This document shows, piece by piece, positions 1 to 6,590 of a stretch of DNA of 29,017 nt. The translations under genes were made by a program, and so were the position numbers. The DNA is from Sulfuriferula multivorans. Its GTDB lineage: Bacteria; Pseudomonadota; Gammaproteobacteria; Burkholderiales; Thiobacillaceae. The stretch's first letter is position 1. The number at the start of each line of letters is the position of its first letter. The stretch is taken from positions 1 through 29,017 of the forward strand of contig JAAFGW010000003.1 in assembly GCA_010365175.1 (NCBI GenBank), given 5' to 3'. The notes under the pieces were generated by a model. The model was given only the letters and a program-made list of their open reading frames with translations, was not told the DNA's origin and did no database searches.

Positions 1-575
1 AAGGCCGCCCGGATGACATCGCGGAAAACCGCAGCGCTGGCTATTTCCGGCGGGGTGTTGAGGGCGGACACACACAATGGATGCCACAACAGCCGGTTCA
101 GCTTTTCGGGCTGGGTACGGGTCAGTTGGCTGACCGTCTGAAGTTCGGGCGCAGGTGGGTGTTGTAACAGCGCATGCGCCCAGCGTATGGCAGCCCACTT
201 GTCGCGCCCGCTTAATCCCTGGGCGCCAAGCAGTCCCACCAGCAAATGGAGCGGGGCGGGAAGACGCGGACAGGCCAGGCTGAAATCGGGTGGTTGCTTG
301 AGACTAAGGGGGTGTCGCCATAACGATTCCGGTGAATTGACGGGATTCAGGCGGGCTATCAGCTGCAGCGTTTGTTCATAGGCACCGAGCAAAATGTGTT
401 GGCCGTTGTCGAGCAACCGGCCCTCGATTTCAACAGCGCGCGCGCGACCGCCCAGCGTTCGACTAGCCTCATACAACGTGACATTTATTCCGGCTTCGGC
501 CAGCGTTAGTGCAGCGGTGCATCCTGCCCAGCCGCCGCCGACCACAGCGACACTGGGCTGTTTCAACCCCGTCAT
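1..575 (-). CDS. hpnE: Hydroxysqualene dehydroxylase HpnE (partial, N-terminal part)
   Basis: This is the N-terminal ~191 residues of an FAD-dependent amine-oxidase-type flavoprotein; the rest lies beyond the left edge, since the family is usually a little over 400 residues. The N-terminus has the dinucleotide-binding signature VAVVGGGWAGCTAALTLAEA followed by a basic GGRAR segment, typical of the desaturase/dehydroxylase family. HpnE reduces hydroxysqualene to squalene, the last step of the HpnCDE route from farnesyl diphosphate. The ATG (573-575) overlaps the hpnD stop in an ATGA junction, so the two genes are probably translationally coupled. The frame stays open to base 1. Placement after hpnC and hpnD makes the call firm. 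Confidence 0.9.
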   Translation of the reverse strand, partial: MTGLKQPSVAVVGGGWAGCTAALTLAEAGINVTLYEASRTLGGRARAVEIEGRLLDNGQHILLGAYEQTLQLIARLNPVNSPESLWRHPLSLKQPPDFSLACPRLPAPLHLLVGLLGAQGLSGRDKWAAIRWAHALLQHPPAPELQTVSQLTRTQPEKLNRLLWHPLCVSALNTPPEIASAAVFRDVIRAA

Positions 576-1420
576 CCTGGAAACAGCCAGGTCTTGCTGG
601 CCAGCCACAGCTTGCGCAATGGGGTGAGCGAAACACGTGCGCGCAACACGGGAAAATTGGCATCTTGAATTTCGTTGAGCAAGGTGCGATAAATAGCGGC
701 CATCACCAGACCTGGACGTTGTGCGCGACGTGCATTGACAGGTAGCGCGGCGAGGGCGCGGTCATAACAGGCAGTAGCGCGTTCAAACTGAAACTGCATC
801 AGCGCCTGAAATGCGGGCGTACCCACGCCTTTCAGGATATCGGCTTCAAGCACGCCGAAGCGGACCAGTTCGTCCTGAGGCAGATAAATCCGGCCGCGCC
901 GCGCATCTTCACCCACGTCACGGATGATGTTGGTGAGCTGAAAGGCGAGCCCCAGTTCGTGCGCATAGCGGCGGATATCACGGTCGCCGTCACTGCGCAG
1001 GCCGCCAAACAAGGCGGCTGCAACTTCACCCACTACGCCGGCCACGCGGTAGCAATACAGATTGAGTGATTTGAAGTCGGGATAGCGCAGATGGTCGAGA
1101 TCCATCGCCATGCCATCGACAATTTCCAGTAGCAGAGCCGTCGCCGTATTGCGGCCTTGTGGCGTGTCGAAAAGTGCGCAGGTTGCTGGATGGGTCGGGG
1201 CGCCTGCCCCAAATTGGGCAATTTCGGCGCGCCACCAGTCGAGCTTGACTAGCGCAACCTGCCGCTCATGGCATTCATCCACCACGTCATCGAGTTCACG
1301 GCAGAGGGCGTAAAACGCGGTAATTGCGCGTCGTGTGTCCTGTGGCAGAAAGACAAAGCTGTAATAGAAACTGGAACCGCTGGCTGCGGCACGGTCCTGA
1401 CAATACTGATGGACATCCAT
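572..1420 (-). CDS. hpnD: Presqualene diphosphate synthase HpnD
   Basis: A 282-residue member of the squalene/phytoene synthase family. The first aspartate-rich motif is RELDDVVDE (residues 41-49) and the second lies in NIIRDVGEDARRGRIYLP (164-181); these bind the Mg-diphosphate of the isoprenoid substrates. The N-terminal AASGSSFYYSFVFLP is characteristic of HpnD rather than HpnC. HpnD condenses two farnesyl diphosphates to presqualene diphosphate, which HpnC converts to hydroxysqualene. It starts two bases after the hpnC stop and overlaps hpnE by four bases, so the three form one operon. Length is normal and nothing appears broken. Squalene would feed hopanoid or related triterpenoid synthesis; no cyclase gene is in the window. 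Confidence 0.93.
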   Translation of the reverse strand: MDVHQYCQDRAAASGSSFYYSFVFLPQDTRRAITAFYALCRELDDVVDECHERQVALVKLDWWRAEIAQFGAGAPTHPATCALFDTPQGRNTATALLLEIVDGMAMDLDHLRYPDFKSLNLYCYRVAGVVGEVAAALFGGLRSDGDRDIRRYAHELGLAFQLTNIIRDVGEDARRGRIYLPQDELVRFGVLEADILKGVGTPAFQALMQFQFERATACYDRALAALPVNARRAQRPGLVMAAIYRTLLNEIQDANFPVLRARVSLTPLRKLWLASKTWLFPG

Positions 1421-1422
1421 GA

Positions 1423-2229
1423 TTAAAAAAGCGCGCGTCGGAGCATGTTGATCCAGTCTTTTTTCGTCAGCACCGGACGGTTATTGAAAACACAGCCGGG
1501 ATCGGCATGCAGTTTACGCAGGATGGTTTCACCCCCGAGGATGGTTACCCGCAGCTCCAGTCCGAAGCGGCCTTTGAGTTGTCTTCCGAGCGGAGCACCG
1601 GCTTGCAATAATTTACGGGTGCGTTCGACTTGCTTAAGCAGCATCGTGTTCCACATGCCGCAAGGGTCGCTCTCGGCAATCTGTGTTTCGCTGACGTGGT
1701 TAGCTACCAGCTCATCCTGCGGCAGATAAACCCGGTTTTTCTTGAAATCGACCGCAATGTCCTGCAAAAAGTTGATCAGTTGCAGGCTGCTACAAATGGC
1801 ATCGGAATAAGCTATGTGCCGCGGATCGTGGTCACCATACAAATGCAGCATTAAACGCCCCACCGGATTGGCCGAGCGACGACAGTAATCCATGACTTCG
1901 CCGAAGTTGGCATAACGGGTTTTTTCCACGTCCTGCGCAAAAGCCGAAAGCAGGTCGCGAAATGGGGCGAGTGGAATGGAATAAGCATGGATGGCTTCGG
2001 CCAGTGGACCGAACAGGGGATCAGTCGGTATATCGCCGCTTTCGATGCGATCCAACTCAGAATGGTAGGCTGCCAGTTGTCTCAAACGTTCAGCGGACGG
2101 GGCATCACCTTCGTCTGCAATATCGTCCGCACTGCGGGCAAATCGGTAGATAGCTTCTACCGGCCGACGTAAGCGTTTTGGCAGTAACCAGGACGCAACA
2201 GGGAAATTTTCGTAGTGATCGACCGGCAC
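1423..2229 (-). CDS. hpnC: Hydroxysqualene synthase HpnC
   Basis: A 268-residue squalene/phytoene synthase family protein. The first Asp-rich motif is degenerate, SADDIADEGD (about residues 33-42), and the second is INFLQDIAVDFKKNRVYLP (152-170). The start, MPVDHYENFPVASWLLP, is typical of HpnC. It converts presqualene diphosphate from HpnD into hydroxysqualene. It is the promoter-proximal gene of hpnC-hpnD-hpnE. The ~115 bases between its start and tRNA-Leu must carry the operon promoter; a TATAAT on the minus strand lies about 75 bases upstream. The gene is intact and looks like ordinary chromosomal DNA, in contrast to the region beyond the tRNA. Confidence 0.92.
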   Translation of the reverse strand: MPVDHYENFPVASWLLPKRLRRPVEAIYRFARSADDIADEGDAPSAERLRQLAAYHSELDRIESGDIPTDPLFGPLAEAIHAYSIPLAPFRDLLSAFAQDVEKTRYANFGEVMDYCRRSANPVGRLMLHLYGDHDPRHIAYSDAICSSLQLINFLQDIAVDFKKNRVYLPQDELVANHVSETQIAESDPCGMWNTMLLKQVERTRKLLQAGAPLGRQLKGRFGLELRVTILGGETILRKLHADPGCVFNNRPVLTKKDWINMLRRALF

Positions 2230-2304
2230 CGGGCAACAAAAAAAGGAATGGGAATAAAGACTTAGCTAGGATGTCGGGTCGGGTGACGTGACAGCATCGT
2301 ATTG

Positions 2305-2310
2305 ATTATA
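2305..2310 (-). promoter_or_regulatory. Possible -10 element for hpnCDE
   Basis: A perfect TATAAT reads on the minus strand about 75 bases upstream of hpnC. No convincing TTGACA-like -35 stands at 16-18 bases, so this is only a candidate. It is the only consensus-like -10 I see in the short gap between hpnC and the divergent tRNA. Confidence 0.3.
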
Positions 2311-2345
2311 TTACACTTATTGGTCGCAGGTTTTACGGTCGAACC

Positions 2346-2430
2346 GCGAGAGTGGCGGAATTGGTAGACGCACTGGATTTAGGTTCCAGCGCCGCAAGGC
2401 TTGGGGGTTCGAGTCCCCCCTCTCGCACCA
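2346..2430 (+). tRNA. tRNA-Leu (anticodon UAG)
   Basis: An 85-base class II tRNA. The acceptor stem pairs GCGAGAG with CTCTCGC, then discriminator A and an encoded CCA. The anticodon stem CTGGA/TCCAG encloses the loop TTTAGGT, giving anticodon TAG (2380-2382), which reads leucine CUA codons. A variable arm and the T-arm GGGGGTTCGAGTCCCCC follow. tRNA-Leu genes are common integration sites, and the DNA just downstream switches to plasmid-like replication genes. No second copy of the tRNA 3' end is visible later in the window. Confidence 0.97.
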
Positions 2431-2467
2431 CAATAAAATCAAATACTTAGTATGAAGTAAGATACTA

Positions 2468-2579
2468 CGGTATACCGGGAAATACTCAGTTTTCCCAGAT
2501 AATTTTTCCCAATTTTTCCCGTTTTTCCCATAATCTAGCTTGACGGGCTGTAATGCTTCGGTATACTGGAGGTACTCGG
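2468..2579 (+). repeat. Iteron-like and TTTTCCC direct repeats in the replicon leader
   Basis: Two imperfect ~20-base direct repeats, beginning CGGTATAC and ending TACTC, lie at 2468-2487 and 2559-2577. Between them are four copies of TTTTCCC (2490-2496, 2504-2510, 2514-2520, 2523-2529) in an AT-rich stretch. The second CGGTATAC overlaps the -10 of the candidate promoter at 2540-2567. Such repeats ahead of replication genes could be initiator sites or operators for autoregulation. Function is inferred only from position and repetition. Confidence 0.45.
2540..2567 (+). promoter_or_regulatory. Sigma-70-type promoter of the replication operon
   Basis: TTGACG (2540-2545) and TATACT (2562-2567) are separated by 16 bases. 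This is the best promoter match upstream of the five-gene module and would give a leader of roughly 260 bases before the first start codon at 2839. The -10 sits inside a repeated CGGTATAC sequence, suggesting repression by a protein binding the repeat. Confidence 0.55.
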
Positions 2580-2838
2580 ATTAAATACCGGGTGCGCACC
2601 GGGGGGGTGAATCGGACTTGCCGCCCCCCCACCCGCTTTAGCTTTAGCGGGATGCCACATCGGTAGAAGATGTGGCCGCGGTGGGTTTGTGGAGGATGCG
2701 GGGGGACCCCGGCCTTCATGGTTCTGGGCCGGATTTCCCGCCCCCAGACCGCCAGAAGATGGTCAGAAGATGGCGATCGAAGCTGGCGATCCGCAGTTGT
2801 GCCTTGGAACCCCCCATCAGGGGGAGAAAAGGCATGAC
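2580..2838 (+). other. Structured untranslated leader of the replication operon
   Basis: I support no gene here. The stretch holds the palindrome GGTGCGCACC (2591-2600), facing runs of G (2600-2607) and C (2624-2630), and a clean hairpin GCCACATC/GATGTGGC with a 7-base loop at 2654-2676. A C-run/G-run hairpin (about 2809-2825) ends at the ribosome binding site of the first gene. Overlapping open frames here are GC-rich and unlike any protein I recognise. Confidence 0.4.
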
Positions 2839-3165
2839 ATGTCCAAAACGCTTCAAATTCTCCTCGCCCAGTTCCCGGGCGCAGTTCAAATCCCTCTCGC
2901 CAACGCTGCGGCAGCCTGTTCTATAAGGCTACAGACCGCGCGGAACCAGCTTGTCGCCGGCACTTTCCCAATCCGCACGGTGAAAATTGGTCGCCGACGG
3001 TTGGTCAGGTTGGATGACCTTGCTGCATTCATAGATGGCCTGTTCGCGCCCCAAAAAATCAAGCTCGGGCCTTCATTGAAGTCGGAGCGCCTTCAGGCGA
3101 AGGCCAGGGGCGTTACAGTCAAACAGCTTCGCGCTCGCGCCCAGCAGGAAGGGAGCGCGCAATGA
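2839..3165 (+). CDS. Small DNA-binding protein, AlpA/MerR-like helix-turn-helix
   Basis: A 108-residue basic protein, first gene of the replication module. Residues ~18-60 resemble an excisionase/AlpA-type winged helix: IPLANAAAACSIRLQTARN, then a basic FPIRTVKIGRRRLVRLDDL and AAFID, the pattern of a helix-turn-helix followed by a wing. It is probably a regulator of the replicon or an accessory DNA-bending factor, not an enzyme. I prefer the start at 2839, with an AAGG 6 bases upstream and a C-run/G-run hairpin just before; the frame is open upstream but low-complexity. The end overlaps the next gene in an ATGA junction. The exact family is uncertain. Confidence 0.65.
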   Translation: MSKTLQILLAQFPGAVQIPLANAAAACSIRLQTARNQLVAGTFPIRTVKIGRRRLVRLDDLAAFIDGLFAPQKIKLGPSLKSERLQAKARGVTVKQLRARAQQEGSAQ

Positions 3166-3383
3166 AGCCAGCCAACCAGATCCTCCGTGGGCAGAAGCAG
3201 CTCGCCGCAGAAGCGGGAAGTCGGCGCCAGCTTTATCGGTTTTTTGAACTTGGGTTCCTCCAGAAAAAATTTGAGGGGGGATTGCTTGTGTCATCCGTTT
3301 GCGAGATTCAGGCCGCCTCCCTCACCCTTTTCGATGCTGTCACTGACGGCTCGGTTCGCGGCCGCGGGAGGCCGGGAAAATGA
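3162..3383 (+). CDS. Small protein of unknown function in the replication operon
   Basis: A 73-residue basic protein I do not recognise. Its ATG overlaps the stop of the preceding gene and its stop overlaps the ATG of the RepA-type gene, both in ATGA junctions. This coupling on both sides is the main argument that it is translated. The middle (residues ~20-45) could form a helix-turn-helix, and the tail is GRGRPGK. No transmembrane segment or signal peptide is visible. It could help regulate copy number, or be a coupling cistron that delivers ribosomes to repA. Confidence 0.55.
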   Translation: MKPANQILRGQKQLAAEAGSRRQLYRFFELGFLQKKFEGGLLVSSVCEIQAASLTLFDAVTDGSVRGRGRPGK

Positions 3384-4258
3384 GCAGCCGCTATCAACAG
3401 CTCGATCTATCGGCCTGCTTCGCTGCGCGACCGCAAATGCCCGAGCAGATTCTTCCTGGCCTAATCCGCGGCACCGTAGGTGCGATCTTTGGGGCTGGAG
3501 CTGTCGGCAAAACCACTCTCGCGTTGGAACTTGGGTGTTATCGAGCCGGTGGGCCGGACTGGCTCGGCCTCGGGCCTTGTAGGCCAGGCCGCGTGATCAT
3601 CTTCGCAGCGGAAGATCCTGCAGCAGTTTTAAGGGGCAGGCTATACGACATGGGGCAGCGCATGAGTGCTGACGAAAGAGAGCTCGTGACGGAACATCTA
3701 CACGTCGTGCCTATTATTTCCGGGATGCCGCGCGACTTCCTCGACAACGGCAAGACAACCGATGCTATGCGCCGTGCAGCCGACGGTTTTGACCTTGCCA
3801 TGATCGACACAATAAGCCGCTTCCACGGCGGGGAGGAGAACGAGCGCCGGGATGCGGCTCTGGTAATGCGCCAGATGGAACGCATCGCGGAAACCGGTCC
3901 CTCCGTCGTCTTCCTGGGACACATCAATAAGGCAGCTGCGCTCAATGGTCAGTCTGATCAGCAGCAGGCTGCACGTGGATCGTCGGTATGGGTTGATGAG
4001 AGTCGGTGGGTGGCTTTCATGGCGGCATGCACGCCAGCGGAAGCCAAGAACTTCGGCATCCCTCAGGAGTCCATGAAAAATTTTGTGCGGTTTGGACTCA
4101 GCAAAGCCAACTACTGTGCCCCGCAGCTAGACATTTGGCTTCGGCGGGACGCTGGCGGGGTGCTGCTCAAAGAACAGTTGCGAAAAGTGAAGCAGCAGAT
4201 GAAACGGCAGCCGACCGGGCGTATCACGGACATGGGTGGCGACGATGATAACTTTTGA
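3380..4258 (+). CDS. repA: RepA-type hexameric replicative helicase (IncQ-like)
   Basis: A 292-residue RecA-fold ATPase close in length and layout to RepA of IncQ plasmids such as RSF1010. Walker A is GAGAVGKTT (residues 38-46), Walker B is FDLAMIDT (137-144) followed by SRFHGGEENERRD, and FLGHINKAAAL with QQQAARGSS (178-202) matches the sensor/arginine region of that family. RepA is the 5'-3' helicase that opens plasmid DNA at oriV for the primase. It overlaps the small gene upstream and the RepC-type gene downstream, so the module is one coupled operon. No ATPase residue seems lost. A general AAA_25 ATPase is the alternative, but the repC and primase neighbours favour RepA. Confidence 0.85.
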   Translation: MSSRYQQLDLSACFAARPQMPEQILPGLIRGTVGAIFGAGAVGKTTLALELGCYRAGGPDWLGLGPCRPGRVIIFAAEDPAAVLRGRLYDMGQRMSADERELVTEHLHVVPIISGMPRDFLDNGKTTDAMRRAADGFDLAMIDTISRFHGGEENERRDAALVMRQMERIAETGPSVVFLGHINKAAALNGQSDQQQAARGSSVWVDESRWVAFMAACTPAEAKNFGIPQESMKNFVRFGLSKANYCAPQLDIWLRRDAGGVLLKEQLRKVKQQMKRQPTGRITDMGGDDDNF

Positions 4259-5180
4259 TCACTATGGGCCAGCCGTCGCCCCAGTCATCGCTTCGCGGGT
4301 ACCGATTTTCGCGCCGTCGCTCAAAGCTGTAAAGGAGTCTGAATGGGAAGGCATCACGCCATGGGGCCAGGTCAAAGTGGTCGGTCGCATTGGTGGAATC
4401 CACCGCCGCCTGCTCGACACCATGTTTGCGTACGCTATCAAAACGCGACGAAATCGTAACGGAAGCGTCGATCTGTTGATTGACCCCTACCAGATTAGAA
4501 AAATCGCTGGCGGCAGCGGCGTAGCATGGATTAAAAAACATCTGCGTGACTTGCGAGATGCGCATGTGAGTATCGACGGCGACCGAGAGGGCGGCTCGAT
4601 CGTGTCCGACTGGCAAGACTCGAAAAAAACCGTCGCTTTCCCGGTCGGTATCGTGTCCGTCAAAAACGGGGAACGCGAGGTCGAAGCCACCACCCGCACC
4701 CTCCTCGTGGTCACGGTCGGCGCGGTATGGATGCGCATTTACGATTGCACGATGGCGGTGCGTTATCGCCCCTTGCTGCCCACCCTGCACTGCATGAGAA
4801 ACGGTGCCGCCTATATGCTCGCGCTCCACGTAATCACCCACCGGGTTTACAACACAAGGCTCGACGTCGCACTTCGATACATCAGGGCGGTTCATGATGA
4901 CATGAGCGACCGCCAGAAGAGGCGCGTGCGGGCTGGCGTACTCGCTGAAATCGATGCCCTGTGCGAGATGGGTATCACCATCACCGGTGGTGGGGTTGTC
5001 GTGTACCGCCAACACGCCAGTGTCAGGTTCACATCGGGTCAGGAAAGAAACGATGCAGACGCTATTTTGCAGGGTGCGGACTCTATTTTGCAGGGTGCGG
5101 ACACTATTTTGCTGGATTCCCAAGAGTCTCTCAGAGATTCAAGAGATGGCACTCGGCTTGCCGCCGATGCCTTGGCCTGA
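4245..5180 (+). CDS. repC: RepC-type replication initiator (IncQ-like)
   Basis: A ~311-residue protein following repA, in the position and size range of the IncQ initiator RepC, which binds oriV iterons and loads the helicase. The basic segment around FAYAIKTRRNRNGSVDLLID and the helix-rich part after it fit a winged-helix initiator. I use the ATG at 4245 behind a GGGTGG stretch; a GTG nine bases upstream is also possible. Either start overlaps the end of repA. The C-terminus carries a 7-residue repeat, ADAILQG then ADSILQG then ADTILLD, from a 21-base direct repeat. Assignment rests on context plus general resemblance, so it is weaker than for repA. Confidence 0.75.
   Translation: MITFDHYGPAVAPVIASRVPIFAPSLKAVKESEWEGITPWGQVKVVGRIGGIHRRLLDTMFAYAIKTRRNRNGSVDLLIDPYQIRKIAGGSGVAWIKKHLRDLRDAHVSIDGDREGGSIVSDWQDSKKTVAFPVGIVSVKNGEREVEATTRTLLVVTVGAVWMRIYDCTMAVRYRPLLPTLHCMRNGAAYMLALHVITHRVYNTRLDVALRYIRAVHDDMSDRQKRRVRAGVLAEIDALCEMGITITGGGVVVYRQHASVRFTSGQERNDADAILQGADSILQGADTILLDSQESLRDSRDGTRLAADALA
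5058..5120 (+). repeat. Three 21-base direct repeats inside the end of repC
   Basis: Units start at 5058, 5079 and 5100. The first two differ only at the fourth and fifth bases (CTATTTTGCAGGGTGCG is shared); the third keeps CTATTTTGC and then diverges. As 21 is a multiple of three, they encode a heptapeptide repeat. The spacing is iteron-like (IncQ iterons are about 20 bases), so they may serve as binding sites as well as coding sequence. Confidence 0.75.
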
Positions 5181-5186
5181 ATCACA

Positions 5187-5210
5187 CGCCCCCCTTGGGG
5201 GGAGGAAAGG
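5187..5210 (+). promoter_or_regulatory. Hairpin abutting the ribosome binding site of the primase gene
   Basis: CCCCCC, a TT loop and GGGGGG form a short strong stem, immediately followed by AGGAAAGG, which is the Shine-Dalgarno sequence of the gene at 5219. The same order, C-run, short loop, GGGGGAG, AAAAGG, start codon, occurs before the first gene at 2839. The hairpin could mask or present the ribosome site. Confidence 0.5.
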
Positions 5211-5218
5211 CAAAACCA

Positions 5219-6043
5219 ATGAGCTACAAAGAAAATCAAATGCGGGCGACGCTCGAATGGTTCCAGGGAGTCGGGGTGGGGTTGTTTAACTTCGCCATCC
5301 TGGATGACAGCGGAATGATAGGTCACGCCCGCCCGCGCGATGCAATTGAGGTCGCTCGCTCGCTTGGCTGGGCCAGTGCCAGAAACGCCGGTGGCTGCAA
5401 TGTCTACATGCGCCCGGCTCGGATCGGCCTGGATGGGTTGTCTGCAGCTTGGCCGGTCATCTTTTTCGATGATGTTGCCCCTAAACGTGCTCTAAAAATA
5501 GCAAGCAAGTATCAATCTATGGTCATTCGCACCAGTCCTGGCAACTGTCACGTTTGGATAGCGTGCGAGGATCCGTTATCAGAGGCTCAACGAGCCGCCA
5601 CACAAGGCGAGTTAGCGCCAAAAATCAACGCGGACAAGGCAAGCACAAGCGGCGAACACTTTGGCCGCGCTCCCGGTTTCAAAAACCAGAAGCGAGGAGG
5701 TGCCTGGGTGGAGGTTTTGCAAACCACGCGAAACTGCGCCAGGCTCGATGGCCTTTCGATTGCTGGAAAACGAGCCGATGCCGGGGGACTGCACACCTAT
5801 TCCCCCTCGGGGGGGCGCGTGGCTCGTAGCGGCGGCGAATCTGAAAGTGACTTCGGTTTCGCCGCCGGACGTCTTTCTTGGGCATGCGAGGCAGGAAGGG
5901 ACATCGAGAGCGAGCGGCAGTTCGTTATCCGGAAAATCGCTGAACGTGCACTCGCTCGCGGTAAGCGTGGAACCGAGCGGGCCGCATATTTGTACGCTCT
6001 CCTGACTACCAATGCAGCGGCCCTACGGATTGGATTGTCGTAA
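5219..6043 (+). CDS. repB: RepB-type primase (IncQ-like)
   Basis: A 274-residue protein resembling the free RepB' primase of IncQ plasmids, which makes the primers at the two single-strand initiation sites. Visible parts are the FFDDVAPKRA region (about residue 80), MVIRTSPGNCHVWI (~100-113) with the TSPGN sequence typical of RepB/archaeo-eukaryotic-type primases, and FGRAPGFKNQKR (~143-154). The C-terminal third is helical and basic. There is no relaxase domain, so this is primase only, unlike the MobA-RepB fusion. The start at 5219 has a strong AGGAAAGG; the frame runs open far upstream but overlaps repC. It closes the replication operon. Confidence 0.8.
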   Translation: MSYKENQMRATLEWFQGVGVGLFNFAILDDSGMIGHARPRDAIEVARSLGWASARNAGGCNVYMRPARIGLDGLSAAWPVIFFDDVAPKRALKIASKYQSMVIRTSPGNCHVWIACEDPLSEAQRAATQGELAPKINADKASTSGEHFGRAPGFKNQKRGGAWVEVLQTTRNCARLDGLSIAGKRADAGGLHTYSPSGGRVARSGGESESDFGFAAGRLSWACEAGRDIESERQFVIRKIAERALARGKRGTERAAYLYALLTTNAAALRIGLS

Positions 6044-6163
6044 GCGTCCAATGCAGGTCACCCCGCATTGGTCGGTCGTGGAGCGAAGAGTTGGCCCCAA
6101 TATAGGCTCTGATCACTTCCCCGTCATGGTGCGAATTGCGCTCCATGAAGAGGATAGACGCAC

Positions 6164-6412
6164 TCACACCAAATTCAGAAGCACAACCAAGGCTAATAAC
6201 AGCATCAGTTGCGATGAATCGATCGAAATGCCATCACCTATAACCAAGTTCGGAATCCGCTTGTTCAGGAACTTCAATACATCCGAGAAACATACGTCCG
6301 CCACTCGAAAGATCGGTTTGAAGTCTTTGTTCAACTGATCCTTATATGGCAACACCTTCATGTAGAAGATCAATAAAACAAGCAGAATAGTTAAGGCAAT
6401 TTTAAAAATCAT
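6164..6412 (-). CDS. Small two-segment membrane protein of unknown function
   Basis: An 82-residue protein with a hydrophobic N-terminus (IALTILLVLLIFYMKVL, about residues 5-21), a polar middle and a hydrophobic C-terminus (QLMLLLALVVLLNLV, 68-82). It probably spans the membrane twice as a hairpin. The tail (isoleucine/aspartate stretch, then a long leucine helix) faintly recalls the end of YggT-family proteins, but this is too weak to name it. It converges with the primase gene and lies 178 bases beyond the end of the Ter signalling operon on the same strand. No strong ribosome site precedes the ATG. Confidence 0.5.
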   Translation of the reverse strand: MIFKIALTILLVLLIFYMKVLPYKDQLNKDFKPIFRVADVCFSDVLKFLNKRIPNLVIGDGISIDSSQLMLLLALVVLLNLV

Positions 6413-6590
6413 CGGAATCAGAGTTTTCTTCGCATCTTATGTTTTAGGTTGCTGCTTCCGGCGGTTCGCTGCACAAAGGTCACAGCACCGCTGTATTTGA
6501 AACGCCTTCTACCCGGCCGCCATCACTTAGTACATTGGATCATTTTAGATCTCGCATGCCTACGTTGACGATCGATTGCTTCACAATTCC

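Noticed and set aside
2406..2430. tRNA 3' end as an attL with a matching attR in the window
   Set aside because: I found no second copy of the T-arm/acceptor sequence downstream, so attachment sites cannot be supported here.
4224..5123. Long minus-strand open frame (299 codons)
   Set aside because: It is antisense to repC, shows no recognisable motif, and lacks a fitting position in any operon; the plus-strand gene is coupled to repA.
5801..5818. C-run/G-run hairpin inside the primase gene
   Set aside because: It resembles the hairpins before 2839 and 5219 but lies in coding sequence with no start codon behind it.
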